A stretch of 64,000 bases of DNA from Blastomussa wellsi (Eukaryota > Cnidaria > Anthozoa > Scleractinia > Plerogyridae): positions 1-64,000 of the forward strand of contig OX393564.1 of the NCBI GenBank assembly GCA_947652115.1. Reading direction: 5' to 3'. Below are positions 12,600-24,750 of the stretch, in pieces. The position numbers and the translations under genes are program-made. Under the pieces are notes generated by a model that saw only the letters and a program-made list of their open reading frames with translations, made no database searches and was not told the DNA's origin. Each line of letters opens with the position of its first letter. Positions within the stretch are counted from its first letter, which is position 1.

Positions 12600-13195
12600 T
12601 ATCACGAGACTGTAGTTTGTGGCTACTCTGATATAGTGCTTTTGTTTCATCCCAGCCAAGGGACTCTTCAGTTTCCTGGTAGTCACTTGAAGGGATAGAC
12701 GAGGAGGCCCTTCTTCCCTCTGAGACATTTCATGCACTTGTACACTTAGTTTTATTGAAAATATAATAAAGAAGACTAAAGAAGACACTTATTTTTTTAA
12801 AAGTCAAATAAAGAAGAAGATATTTAAACATGGGGACACCAGGAGTCTATCCCGGAACGCACAATCTACTACACTATCGAAGCACCAGCTGCAAGGATTA
12901 AAGACTAAAAGTCTGTGTTTACAAATGTATGTAATACAGTCTCACCCAAACCACAAAATTAAAGCTAACCGCAAGCAAATCCAAGTAGAGCTAACTGCAA
13001 GCAAACTGGAGACGTTTCGTGTAACCATATATAGTGTATTGTGCTTATATTTACGCGGTCTCATTCACTGTTGCTTTATATAAAAGGTCACAAAATGTCA
13101 AGGGCCTCCTTGTCTATCCCTTCCAGTGACTACCCAGTTTCCTGTCCACTTTGGCTATGAGAAGCACTACATCACAAGTCACTATCGATTTCCAC
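12600..13195. mobile_element. Non-autonomous element with imperfect inverted repeats
   Basis: About 100 bases at 12630-12735 (AGTTTCCTGGTAGTCACTTG, GGGATAGACGAGGAGGCCC) recur inverted at 13095-13190. The arms are imperfect. No transposase is present. Exact ends and a target duplication could not be fixed by eye. Confidence 0.45.
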
Positions 13196-13315
13196 TTGTC
13201 CAACAAGACCATGCAAGCAAAAATATTGGTGTTCAGTCTTGAACACCAGTACCCTAAGCTCACCTATAGCTACCGTATTTACCCGGGTATAAGTCGACCT
13301 CGTGTATAAGTTGAC

Positions 13316-13977
13316 CCCCTAATTGAGGGTCCCCTATACCTCTTCTGAAAACAGTTTCACGCAAAAATAATTGGCCATTTCACGCATCACGAAAAATTTG
13401 AGAAGCAGTTCACGGAAAAAGGCAAGCAATCACGTTTCACGTAAAAATGCAAAGGCTAAATCATGTGTCACATAGAAATACAAATTCTTTTTACGGTTCG
13501 CAAAACATACAAATACAATCATTATAAAAATGTAAATGTACATTTTACCTCACATTACTGAATATGCCATCTTTTGGTAATTTCAGACTCTCGTCGTCGT
13601 AAAAAAGCAACCAAAAGACGTATTTACACTAGGCCCTCCTGGTTCACTGTCGCTGTGGTTAGTCCTCAGTACCCCTTCCGGAATGAGCAGGCCGTGCGCT
13701 TTTTAAATCTAGTCCGGTGTAGTTTACGAGCTTTAATGGTGCTAAAATCTCCAAAAACGTGAAAAGTTATTCCCGCAAAAGTTGGTTCACAAAATCACGC
13801 GTAAGTAAATGCATATTTCACGGATCACAAAAAAATAGAAAACCAGTTTCCCGAGGACGGAAAAATATAGATTCACGAATCACGGAAAAAATAAATCCTC
13901 ATTCACGCTTCACGCATAACAAAAATGCCCATTCACGCGTCACGAAAAAAGTATAGGAGACCCTCCTAATTTTGGGG
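13316..13977. mobile_element. Non-autonomous element with internal TCACG repeats
   Basis: The left end TAATTGAGGGTCCCCTATAC matches, inverted, the right end near 13951-13975 (GTATAGGAGACCCTC). The interior is rich in short TTCACGNNTCACG-like repeats separated by A-runs. No coding sequence was recognised. Confidence 0.45.
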
Positions 13978-14011
13978 CCAAACCATCGAAACATACGTAC
14001 ATGTATACATA

Positions 14012-16895
14012 TGTGACCCTCCACGGGAAAACAGGGACAAAGGTGATAGCACGCTCACAACACGCTAGCACAACACGCTTAGCGTGTCTAATGTCACGGA
14101 TATGCGCATATTTAATCACTAAAACAATGCAGGACACACTAGCTTTGTTTCGGGATTTTTAGCACGCTAAATCTTTTGTTGGTGTGCTCGAGGTCACGCT
14201 TAGCGGGCAATTTAACACGCTAAAACACTCAAGAACACGCTAGAATTATGGCGGAAACCACACATTCATTACAGATTTCGTTATCCAGAAATAATTATAT
14301 GAGAAACTTTCGCAAACGAAAAGTAAACGCTTCAGTTATTCGAGTTTAATAAATGTACGATCTACCGTTTTCGAACCGAAAATACCGCTAGTGCTACAAA
14401 TACTAAGTAAATAATAAGATCAAATCAACTATGAAATTGAGCGTAACAATATTCCTTTCACTTACTTAAAATTTTATCGTAAGATACATTGTGTTGCCAT
14501 CATTTAAATGTCCATTGAGTTACGACTTCGAGTACAACATTCTCAGAATAAAAGTTACCGTATTTATTCACTTATAAGGTGCACGAGAAAATATGCTTGT
14601 TTAATCAAAATCTGCTCAAAACTCGGGGTGCGTCTTATAACTGATTATTTTCCCGCAACAAAATAAAACTTTTCCAAATTTCCCTAATAATTACCGTACA
14701 TTTATTTGTCTATAAGCCGGTGGTGGCGGTGTTATAAGCCGAGCGATTTTTGCATGATCTGACATTCCATCGGCGTAGATTTCATCATCACAGGGGGATC
14801 ATCATCTGTGCTGTCGCCAGCTTTTGAAATCCTGCATGTTTTGAATGATTTTCTCATCATCTCCCCTAGAATTTCCTCCCAAGCCTGCTTTACCCAACGG
14901 AGGACCAGATTTCTCGATGAACTGTGGATAGCACACCTCCTTTTCCTTTAGGGATGGACCATTATATTTTTGAGGGGGGGTTGGGCAATTTTGTCTTGTT
15001 AAGAATTTTTTTTTTTCGTCTTTGGGTTGTGCAAGAATTTTTTTTAGCACCTTAAGTTTGTGCACGAATTTTTTTTTTCCCCATCGGTTTCAGCATTATT
15101 CATATTTATTAAAGTGTCGCCAAAAGTGAGCATTTCATGAGGTATGCCTATACAAGTATGTAACAGAAAATGATACATGTACCTCAAAGCACTGCTTTCT
15201 CTCCAGGCTGATACAAGCTGAATTTTTTGACATGTATTTTATATTTTATACCAGATTCAGTGAAATGGCTCAAATTTATGTGTTAATACAAGAGATATTT
15301 ATGATATTCTTTACTATGATGCAAAACACAAAAAGGTGAATTATTTTACAAATAATATTACAAAGTATTTTTGGTTGTTGAAAACCACTTTCCCAGTTGT
15401 TTTTGATAATTGTGTTCATAATTTTCAAACTGTGAACAATATTTCATAATAGTTGTTTATTTATTAATAGATATATCTTGACATAAATTTCAATACAAGA
15501 GCTCAAAAATGATATTTTTTGACATGAATGTTATATTTTATACCAGATTCATTGAAATGTTTTAATACAAGAGATAGATGGAAATAATATATTTATTATA
15601 TGATATGAAACACAAAGAGGTGAATTATACAAATAATTACAGAGCATTTTTGGTAGTTGAAATAAAATGATGACAAAAATTACAGATTAGTTTTTCATTT
15701 GGTCTTACAGGAAGGCTTGCTCGAATTTTTTTCCCCTTGGCCCACTGTGCATGAATTTTTTTTCTCCACTTTTGCTGTGCAGGAATTTTTTTTTGGTATT
15801 TGCCCAACCCCCCCCCCTCAAAAATATAATGGTCCATCCCTTAGCTGAAGAATTCCCGTGAACTTTCAATCGATCGATCAATTGTTTTGAAAACATCCGA
15901 AACTGGCCAATCAGAAGAGGCCGTTCCCACGGCCAAGTAAACATTGCAACACGATCTGGCAGAAATCGGCTGGCAGCATTGTTGTAATCGCGGTTCAAAA
16001 CAGAAAACTTACCCTCACTTCTCTGCTCCAAAGACCACGTCAGAAGTGTTTCATCCAATTCAGAATACTTTGGCGAATAAACAGCCCATTGCGTTTCATT
16101 TTTTGGTTACATTTTTAGTTCACCATTGAAGAGGTTCGCTTGATCTTTTCGCCAGCGACGAACCATGGATTCACCGATCCCGTATTCACTCCAGCCGTAA
16201 CTACTTTTAATTTGAAAGCTAAGTTTTACGAAGAAGGACGTGCTTCGCTGAGAAAAACAGAACAAAGCTAAAGACTGAACAAGAGAGAGACAATTCCTAG
16301 GAGCCGAAATCGCATCTTTTGTTGAAAACACACAATTCGAAGCTTTCTTGGATGTATTCTTGAGAAATGAAATTCGTGGCAAAAAGGATCGATGCAATCC
16401 AATACAGGTTATTACCACGATAAATGAAAGGATGGAATTTTTGTTTTCGTGAATAAAGGAATGGTAGGTTGAAAACATACCCTGAACACTGTTTTCGTTT
16501 TTTGCTGTTCAATAACACAATCTTTCTTTATACTGTTATACTTTCTTTATACTTACTCTATACTGTTTTAGGAGTATTTCTTTTAAAGCTTAAAGGTTGG
16601 TCACGCTTTGCGTGCGCGTTCGCACACCCAGTGTGTTGTGCTTTTTCGCACACAACTGACACGCAGCTTTTGTTTTGAAGGTTGAAACGCTTTTTTGTTC
16701 GACTGCTCACGCTTCTTTCTTCGGCCTCGCACGCTTAATTGTGTTTAGTGTGTCCTGTAAAACAAAAGATCCACTAATGAGGCAAGTTTCAGAACACGCT
16801 TTAAGCGTGCTAAAATCGAAATCTATTGTTTTAAGGTGGAAGCGTGTTGTGAGCGTGCTATCACCTTTGTCCCTGTTTTCCCGTGGAGGGTCACA
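14012..16895. mobile_element. 2.9-kb element with 50-bp inverted repeats and TA flanks
   Basis: The end TGTGACCCTCCACGGG and following bases to about 14063 recur inverted at about 16845-16895, nearly without mismatch. TA dinucleotides flank both ends (14010-14011 and 16896-16897), compatible with a TA target duplication. Both subterminal zones are full of ACACGCT/AGCGTGT repeats. No transposase reading frame is visible, so it is probably non-autonomous. It contains a second element at 14951-15840. Confidence 0.7.
14951..15840. mobile_element. Nested MITE, Harbinger-like (TTA flanks)
   Basis: The 890-bp element has terminal inverted repeats of about 40 bases (GGGATGGACCATTATA, then TTTTTGAGGGG) and is flanked by TTA at 14948-14950 and 15841-15843. 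A 3-bp TTA/TAA duplication and ends starting GGG are typical of PIF/Harbinger elements. Both subterminal zones carry GAATTTTTTT runs next to GTGCA. No transposase is present. Confidence 0.65.
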
Positions 16896-16959
16896 TATAG
16901 GAAAAAGGTTTGGGAACAGCATGGCCTGATATCACTTAATTTCTCTTCCATACTAATAG

Positions 16960-17235
16960 GTCCCGCACCAGAAGCCAACACTAATGAGATTTACTCAAGG
17001 ACACAAAAAATCAAGTCATACAAAATTTGCCATGATATCACTGTTGATCTGGATACTATTGGAAGCCAGAAATGGCAAGTGGAAGGACGTATATTCACTG
17101 CAACCATAAAGGACTCTGTGGAAGATTACACCCAGCTTATGAAGGAGATTTTTGACTTTGATCTACTGAAGAGATTGATTAATGGAACAGATGATCAACC
17201 ACCTTTTAAGTTTGTGGCAAGTGCTATGCACGGAG
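16960..17235 (+). CDS. PGM1-like: PGM exon 4
   Basis: The exon is 276 bases, with acceptor ACTAATAG and donor GTGACT. It encodes GPAPEANTNEIYSRTQKIK, and then FVASAMHGG at its end. It joins in phase to exons 3 and 5. Confidence 0.92.
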
Positions 17236-18010
17236 GTGACTGTTTTTGATTGATGATAGCAAAACGAGTCAGTTACTCTATCACTTATGCATACATGCCA
17301 CACCTTACCTCTCTTCCTTCCCCCTCTGCTGCCCCCATCTCTCTCTCCCCCCTCTCATTTACCTTTCTATCTCCCTCCATTCTCGTTCCAAGAACTGCCT
17401 TTCTCTCTTAGTCGGCTGGGTCTGTACATGAGGAACAAGTGTCCCTGGAGATACATGACATGATTGGCTAGAATCTAACAAAGGGAGTCCAAATAATTAT
17501 TATTAAGTCAACCATTCTAAATCCCTTTGTTGAAAGACGGTTGATTTAATGCGACTTCCTTTGTCACATCCACTTGTTCCTCTTGCAAAGGCCCAGCCAG
17601 CTAAGGGGGACGAGCAGCTCTGGAGATGGGCTAAGAATGCCATCCCTCCATCTTTCTTCTCTACCTACCTCTCCCTGGGATCCACTTATTTGTCCACTTG
17701 CTTGCTTCCTTTGTTACTCACTCTCTCACTTGTTCACTCATTTAGTCAATGAACCCCAAAATCAATCATTCTGTTCATCTGTTTGTCTCATCCATCTGTC
17801 TGTCTACAAAACGAGTTCTCTATGCATGCTCCCAATTTGGGGACAGCCAGAGGTCTCGATTCCTGGTGCTGACCAAAAGGATCGCAGCCTCTGGGGGGTG
17901 AGAATTTTACTCTCTCCTGCTTGGCTGCAGCCCTATCCCTCACATCAACCAAAGATCCTAGTGTATTTTCTCTGCTCAGTTGATTGAAGGATGGTTAATT
18001 TAAATTTCAG
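17236..18010. other. PGM intron with pyrimidine-rich tract
   Basis: A strongly C/T-rich stretch lies at about 17300-17395 and weaker ones near 17640-17750. No repeat family or gene was recognised. Confidence 0.5.
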
Positions 18011-18103
18011 TAACTGGTCCATATTTGAAACAAATCTTATGTGAAGAACTGGGTGCACCAACATCATCCACATTGAAAAGTGAACCAAAAGAAGATTTTG
18101 GAG
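18011..18103 (+). CDS. PGM1-like: PGM exon 5
   Basis: The exon is 93 bases, with acceptor AATTTCAG and donor GTATTT. It encodes [16 protein letters not shown] and ends EDFG. Phase agrees with exons 4 and 6. Confidence 0.92.
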
Positions 18104-18953
18104 GTATTTTCTTCGTGTAACTGGCCTTTTTTATCTTTCCATGTTTTGATTGAATTGTTTTGTCTGTTGTCAGAAAGTTGTTTATCAAAAGGCTATCAGT
18201 TATCAGTGATAAACAGATGCTAGTATTCATCAGGGCTTTGCATGAGATCTGAATTTAGTGGCTGGTCTTGTGCAGCACCTATCAGAAAGCAGTATAAGAA
18301 GCCGAAAACATTTTGCATTCCCTTTATATTCAGTATTTAGAAGCAGTATACTGGTGCCAGCAAGCCAGAAGGGTGTTTATTTATTTCATGACCCTCTGCT
18401 TTATTTCCATGACACACTTTATCATGTTAAAAAAGGAAAAACCTATAGTGAAAATCACTTTTAAAAAGTTAGTTGAAAAAGCAACTGTTTGTTTGCTTTG
18501 CGCTCCTTTATAAAATCAGGTGGTGGATATCAAATCGAATAGGGGATATTTAAGCAATAGATCATGAGTTACTATTGTTTATAGGCTTATAAACCACGCG
18601 GGATGTTGGTAGAACACAAGAAGAGTGATGTACAAATTCTTTGAGTGTTCTACCAACATCCCAAGTGGTTTATCAGCCTATGAACCATAGTAACTTGTGG
18701 TCTATTGCTTTTATAGAAAATGTGCGATTTTTCCATGAGTTCTCTGGCACAATAAACCATAGCTGATTGACCAATCATAGCATGTGCATTGATTTGGTTG
18801 TCATATAATGTCTGATACTCGTCCTCTGATTTTGTACCAGATAATGTGTTTTGACCAACGAGCGTAGAAATTACTTGGTTGCTTGTAAGTACTGTTTGAT
18901 CACTTAAGGCCCAAATGAAAGGATGATGCTTGAGTTAATTCATTTGTCCTCAG
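18104..18953. other. PGM intron between exons 5 and 6
   Basis: Apart from the foldback element at 18552-18710, listed separately, nothing was recognised. Confidence 0.5.
18552..18710. mobile_element. Foldback MITE-like palindrome in PGM intron
   Basis: Arms of about 70 bases run from AAGCAATAGATCATGAG inward to GGATGTTGGTAGAACAC and return as GTGTTCTACCAACATCC to TCTATTGCTT. The loop is short (about 25 bases) and the arms have a few mismatches. Confidence 0.7.
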
Positions 18954-19051
18954 GTCACCATCCAGATCCTAATCAGACATATGCTGCAGATCTTGTGGAG
19001 CTTCTCAAGAAAGGGGACCATCTGTTAGGTGCTGCCTTTGATGGGGATGGG
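18954..19051 (+). CDS. PGM1-like: PGM exon 6
   Basis: The exon is 98 bases, with acceptor TCCTCAG and donor GTATGG. It encodes [18 protein letters not shown] and ends AAFDGDG, the first half of the metal-binding DGDGDR loop. Confidence 0.93.
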
Positions 19052-19195
19052 GTATGGATAATAACAATTATTATAATAAATTATAATATTTTTATGTGGT
19101 CAGTGGAGTGTGTAATTTTAAGGAGTAAACTGGCGCACAAATCTACAAGAAATTTTTCACTTTGTTGTACTTTGATGCATATTTTTTTTTAATAA

Positions 19196-19441
<246 letters not shown>

Positions 19442-19778
19442 TAGTCATGCAGATATACAAAATGTTTTTTGTTCTTGTCCACAGTAGCTCCATATATATG
19501 TGGTGTTCAAACCAATGACTGTCGCCTCATTTGTATTTGGTCTCAGGTATCCCAGACAACCCTCTCCCTGTCAGCTGAGTAAAAGTTGACCCTCCTTGCA
19601 TTTATTATTCATAAAACATTTTAATGTTCAAATTCCCAGTTATCCTTCTTCCTTTAAGATTCTTTCATCCATTCGACTGTTTCGGCCCATTCCATGGCCC
19701 CTTAATTTTAGCTTTAGGAGCTTATAGCTCAAAAATTGAGCTTGATGACCCCATTTTTTTATGATAACTGAGTTTTAA

Positions 19779-19997
<219 letters not shown>

Positions 19998-20000
19998 TAA

Positions 20001-20367
20001 AGGGACACTATCACACCTGATTATATAAATTCCTGTGCTCTAATTTCCATATTATGGTGCCGAATGCCACCAAATACATAAATAAATTTGATAAAAAAAA
20101 TTCTGCAGAGCAAGATAGAACGGGTATTTTGAGGAGGTAGTACAGGATTACAAGGATGGAAGTGGATTGCAATTCATCAAAGCTGAAATTCTGGTGAAAT
20201 TTTGAACCTTTTTTATTAGTAGTAATCTTTTCTTCACAGTTGATATTTCTTTGCTTTCACCACTTTTAGCATTTTTCTCCTTTTATTGCAAGACAATAAA
20301 GCACGATTACAGCAAGCTACAGGCCATACTTATTAAAATATGATATACCAGGCGTGACAGTGTCCCT
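20001..20367. mobile_element. TTAA-flanked MITE, copy 1
   Basis: The element lies in the intron between PGM exons 8 and 9. Its ends AGGGACACTATCAC and GTGACAGTGTCCCT are inverted repeats flanked by TTAA at 19997-20000 and 20368-20371. A TTAA target site is typical of piggyBac-type elements; it is otherwise non-coding. Related copies lie at 22492 and 29855. Confidence 0.75.
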
Positions 20368-20539
20368 TTAATTTTCACAGTTTGCTAATGAATCCATCCA
20401 TTAGAGTGTAATATGTGTAGGCGGCATCTGACGGGCCATTAGGGTCATACAAAGACTGTACCTTGTAAAATAGATTTTCATATGATTCGCTGCTGGAAGT
20501 CAAGATTAATTTTTACCTGAGAGGGTTTTTTGTTTCTAG

Positions 20540-20630
20540 CATGGTTGTCAATCATCGCTAGCAGGAAGATGTCTGTTCAAGGCATATTGACAGACTTCTG
20601 GAAAAAGTATGGTCGAGGATTTTTTGTAAG
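20540..20630 (+). CDS. PGM1-like: PGM exon 9
   Basis: The exon is 91 bases, with acceptor TTTCTAG and donor GTACAG. It encodes [20 protein letters not shown] and then [10 protein letters not shown]. It ends in phase 2, matching exon 10. Confidence 0.92.
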
Positions 20631-20729
20631 GTACAGTACAGAATATGTTTTTAATAGATACCCGGTAGGTACTGTGTATAATTTATTTAATAAAAGTATA
20701 GTAACTTTTCTCTGAACATCTTATTTAAG

Positions 20730-20925
20730 GTGTGATTATGAAATGGTGGATTCTGAAGGAGCCAATAAAATGATTGAGCTTCTGCGGCAAACAGCCAAGG
20801 ATGGGTCTTTGGTAAATAAGTCATTAACAGGAGGCAGTGAGCAGGATCAAAAGACGTACCAAGTGAAGTCAATGGATGATTTTTCTTACAAAGATCCAAT
20901 TGATGGAAGTGTCTCGGAAAAACAG
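20730..20925 (+). CDS. PGM1-like: PGM exon 10, last one visible
   Basis: The exon is 196 bases, with acceptor ATTTAAG and donor GTTAGC. It encodes CDYEMVDSEGANKMIELL and ends SVSEKQ. A typical PGM continues with the C-terminal domain containing the phosphate-binding RLSGTG loop. I found no such exon downstream in the window. Confidence 0.9.
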
Positions 20926-21160
20926 GTTAGCTTAGAGATGATTTCCAGTCTGTACTGTGCAACAAAGTGCAATCTCCACCTGTAATGTTTATGTGAGTCT
21001 CACACAAAGGAATGTCTAGTAACCAAAATGAAAATTATTAGCATCATATAAACTTGCAAAACAATAACAGGGTATAAGAACCTCAACAGTATTCCAAACC
21101 GACTGCACAGTATAATATCATATACTGTGAATCACATTGTTCATACATGCATGTGTGGGA
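20926..21160. other. Sequence after last PGM exon
   Basis: A short unique stretch follows the exon 10 donor, then repeats begin. No PGM exon was recognised here. Confidence 0.4.
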
Positions 21161-21450
21161 GACACGGTGGCCTAATGGTCAGTGCACCGTACTCCAGAGC
21201 AAGTACCGATAGTCTGGATTTCAGCCGTGGTCAGGGCATTGTGTTGTATTCTTGGACAAGATACTTTTCTCTCATAGCTCCTCTCTTTACCCAGGTGTAT
21301 AAATGGATACCTGCAAATTTAATGCAGGGGTTGACCCTGGGATTGACTAGCATCCCACCCAGGGGGGAGTAGAAATACCCCTAGTCGCTTCATGATGCAG
21401 AAATGGTATGAAATGGTAGCATGGGCCTTTTGGCCTTGCACAGACTTTAC
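21161..21450 (+). mobile_element. tRNA-derived SINE, copy 2
   Basis: The order is the same as in the copy at 8004: a tRNA-like head from GACACGGTGGCCTAATGG with a weak B box, then CTTGGACAAGATAC, TACCCAGGTGTATAAATGG and CTAGCATCCCACCC. It abuts the left edge of the duplicated segment at 21481. Confidence 0.8.
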
Positions 21451-21480
21451 TGGTCACACAGCCCTGCATTTATCTGTAAA

Positions 21481-23025
21481 TTGGTAAAAATTAATTAGCT
21501 TAAAGTTGGCACGTCATTTTTAGCTCATTGTCTGGAAATGGTCAACTGGGTTTGAAACCTGTAGCGGATCCAGAATTTTTTCTTTGTTCCATGATTGCAC
21601 AGTACAGTATGCATCATACAACTGATTATTTTTAGCTGATCAGCATTATTTTTCATTCTAATTGCTTACAGGGAGTAAAGTCATAAAAAGGAAAGTACCG
21701 AGGCAAATGATACTGAATCCAAGCATCATTCTGGTAGAAACCTGCCAAGGCAGTGCTGTGGGTTACTGTTTGTGTATTTGCGATATAGGTTTCAACAAGT
21801 TAGTGGGGGACCATTCTCTTACAAGGGCATCGCCTTGAAACCATGTTTGTGCATCCTCAAAAATGTGGTGGTCATCTGTTGGAGTTAAGGATTGTTATGA
21901 GGTAGGTAACACATTTTCCTATATTTTGTCAGTTTATAAACTGCATTTTGAAAAAAGGGGGAGGGGGGAGAAAAGAGTTCTGGGTCTAAAAAAAGAATAT
22001 TCTACCAACTTGCAAAGCAATCCGTTCATGTAATTATTAGCAGTTTATCAATGGTGTGGCAACAGAAGGCAATACTGTACTTATTAATCAATGGCTCTTT
22101 GAGCCAGCGTATTCATGTAATGGCTTATTTTCATTATATTCTTTGGTTTGAATGGGGCGATCTTTTAAATGTCATTGTTTACATTTCTCCAAATTAGAAT
22201 ATGACTTTGAGTGAAGGTATATAGGAATGTTGACTCCAGATGATTAAAAAGCCCTTTGCGTGAGATATAAAAGATAATTTTACAGTTCTGAAATACTGGA
22301 AAATTTCTGTGACAAGTGAATTCAGAAATTGAAGCGCTTATCGTGACATAGCTTAAAAGTGCTTGGTACATTTTTCTAACTAAAAGATAATTATAGCTAG
22401 GTGTACATGTATGTAAGCAGGGGTTTCATTAAAATTTGAAGTAGGCAGCCAGTCTGAGTAGAGTAGCCAACTTTTTTAAATCTTTCCTTAAAGGGACACT
22501 GTCGTGCCTGATATATCATATTTTAATAAGTATGGCGTAGCTTTCTGTAATTGTGCTTTATTGTCCTGCAATGGTAGGAGAAAAATGCTAAAAGTGGCAA
22601 AAGCAAAGAGATATCAACTAAGAAGAGAAAATAACTATTAAAAGATTCAAAATTTCACCAGAATTTCAGCTTTGATTTCTGGACATCCTGTCCAGAAATC
22701 AATTTTCGTGAATTGCAATCCACTTCCATCCTTGTAATCCTGTATTACTTCCCCAAAATACCTCATTGTTGTATCTTGTTCTGTGGAATCTTTTTGTCAA
22801 ATTTAATTGCATATTTGGTTGAATTTGGCACAATAATATGGAAATATCAGAATCAGGCGTGACAGTGCCCCTTTAATTTCTTCAAATGAAGGAAAAATAT
22901 GGCCGACGTTTGTAAGCAAAGTAAAGCAAAGTAGCCAACGCATTCCGTCGGTCGTCAGTGCTAATTGAAAGCACTGTTTTAGTATTTCTTGTCACTTATG
23001 CTAATGAGGCAAATGTTAATTTTTT
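21481..23025. repeat. Segmental duplication, copy A
   Basis: This 1545-base segment is repeated at 28844-30226 and 32776-32950 in the same orientation. Over the first 1383 bases both copies have exactly the same length and differ at about seven positions by eye. It contains a TTAA MITE copy. No gene was recognised inside. Confidence 0.93.
22492..22872. mobile_element. TTAA-flanked MITE, copy 2
   Basis: The ends AGGGACACTGTCGTGCCTG and CAGGCGTGACAGTGCCCCT are near inverted repeats flanked by TTAA. It lies inside duplication copy A. It contains an internal short palindrome around GGACATCCTGTCC (about 22680-22695). Confidence 0.75.
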
Positions 23026-23625
23026 CAAACATTCCAAACAAGTGATCAACCTGGAACTTTTAAATGCGCTCGCGCACGATGGAAAACATGCCCTTTCATT
23101 CACAACGTTGACAAAATATTGGGACCCAAGCGATCTATCAAGATCACTGATCATTTCACCTGTACCTCAGCCATCTACTGCGTAACTTGCACTCTTTGCA
23201 AAAAGTTATACATCGGCGAAACAGGGAGATGACAAGCGACCGATTCCGAGAACACCTTCGCGACATAGAGAAAGACGACAAAACGAGACACTTCAATCTC
23301 CCAAATCATTCTAAGCAACATATGGCAGTCTGCGGCCTTTCCCTTCACCAAGGAAACACAGAAAGCCACAAAACTCTAGAACAAAAATTTATTTTTCAAA
23401 TCGGCACAATTAATCCTCACGGTATCAACGAACGCTTTTCATTCAACTAATTTATTCCGTTGTTGTCACGTTACCAGGCACCATCCAATAGCGAAGCTCC
23501 ATCTTTCTGTATATAAAAAACACACTACCCACAATTCCTTGATTCGCTACGACGAAGGGCTAATGCTCGAACATCAGCTCTTTAATTCTCTTTACGGTGG
23601 CCAATTCACATATATTAAGATAATG
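23022..23625 (+). pseudogene. Truncated Penelope-like element 3' end (GIY-YIG part)
   Basis: The segment matches the C-terminal coding end of the element at 61345-64000: CARARWKTCPFIHNVDK, then a GIY-YIG nuclease core with ITCTLCKKLYIGETGR. It carries short deletions (near 23170 and 23228) that shift the frame. After the stop at about 23450 comes the non-coding 3' end with TGTATATAAA and a degraded hammerhead-like motif at about 23549-23585. It is 5'-truncated at about 23022, at the right edge of duplication copy A. It is dead. Confidence 0.8.
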
Positions 23626-23880
23626 AGTAACTGACATCAGAAATGCAAAAAAAATTGGGGGTCATCGACTTTGTTTTGGAGATAACATGCCCAGAAGAAC
23701 ACCCTAAATCTGAAAACTCGCGCTTCGTTCGCGGATACGGCTACAGTGTCTGTAAGCACAAAAATATTGCAAATAAATCTTTGAAATGAACGTACATGTA
23801 TCTCTGTCAAATGTTGTTTAAATGGGCCCATAAAATAAATTTAATCAATTGGTGTTGTTCCTTAAAGAAAAAAAAATTGC
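23626..23880. other. Short unique stretch
   Basis: No gene or repeat was recognised between the Penelope fragment and the tandem array. Confidence 0.4.
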
Positions 23881-23883
23881 ATT

Positions 23884-24750
23884 GCTGGAATTCTGGATGA
23901 TACTCTAGTCAGAATTCCTCCGCAATTATTGGCGGCATTCCGCTGGAATTCTGGATGATACTCCAGCCGGAATTCCTCCGCAATCATTGGCGGCATTCCA
24001 CTGGAATTCCAGATGATACTCCAGCCGGAATTCCTCCGCAATCATTGGCGGCATTCTGCTGGAATTCCAGATGATACTCCAGCCGGAATTCCTCCGCAAT
24101 CATTGGCGGCATTCTGCTGGAATTCTGGATGATACTCCAGCCGGAATTCCTGTGCAATCATTGGCGGCATTCCGCTGGAATTCCAGATGATACTCCAGCC
24201 GGAATTCCTGTGCAATCATTGGCGGCATTCCGCTGGAATTCCAGATGATACTCCAGCCGGAATTCCTCCGCAATCATTGGCGGCATTCTGCTGGAATTCT
24301 GGATGATACTCCAGCCGGAATTCCTGTGCAATCATTGGCGGCATTCCGCTGGAATTCCAGATGATACTCCAGCCGTAATTCCTCCGAAATCATTGGCGGC
24401 ATTCTGCTGGAATTCTGGATGATACTCCAGCCGGAATTCCTGTGCAATCATTGGCGGCATTCCGCTGGAATTCCAGATGATACTCCAGCCGGAATTCCTC
24501 CGCAATCATTGGCGGCATTCTGCTGGAATTCTGGATGATACTCCAGCCGGAATTCCTCCGCAATCATTGGCAGCATTCCGCTGGAATTCTGGATGATACT
24601 CCAGCCAGAATTCCTCCGCAATCATTGGCGGCATTCCGCTGGAATTCTGGATGATACTCCAGCCGGAATTCCTCTGCAATCATTGCCAGCATTCTGCTGG
24701 AAATTATTCTGGATAATACTCCAGCTGGAATTCTGCCGGAATTCCGGACT
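23884..24750. repeat. 58-bp tandem repeat array
   Basis: About 14-15 head-to-tail copies of a 58-base unit. Each unit has the form GCTGGAATTC(T/C)(G/A)G, GATGATACTCCAGCCGGAA, TTCCTCCGCAATCATTGG, CGGCATTC. Sequence variants (CTCCGCAATC or CTGTGCAATC; TTCTGG or TTCCAG) recur in groups, suggesting block-wise amplification. The unit length is not a multiple of three, so the overlapping frames on both strands are not coding. Confidence 0.95.

Larger units (their letters stand above)
12235..16959. other. Long PGM intron filled with transposons
   Basis: The 4.7-kb intron between exons 3 and 4 holds three or four non-autonomous elements, listed separately. It also has short stretches near 13275, 14568 and 14693 beginning ACCGTATTTA or ACCGTACATTTA that resemble DNA-transposon ends. 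No coding sequence was recognised. Confidence 0.7.

Noticed and set aside
16836..17249. 137-codon frame across the transposon end and PGM exon 4
   Set aside because: Chance read-through from a transposon inverted repeat through an intron into the exon; splice signals define the real exon at 16960.
23884..24750. CRISPR-like array
   Set aside because: Units are contiguous tandem repeats without spacers, in a eukaryotic genome.
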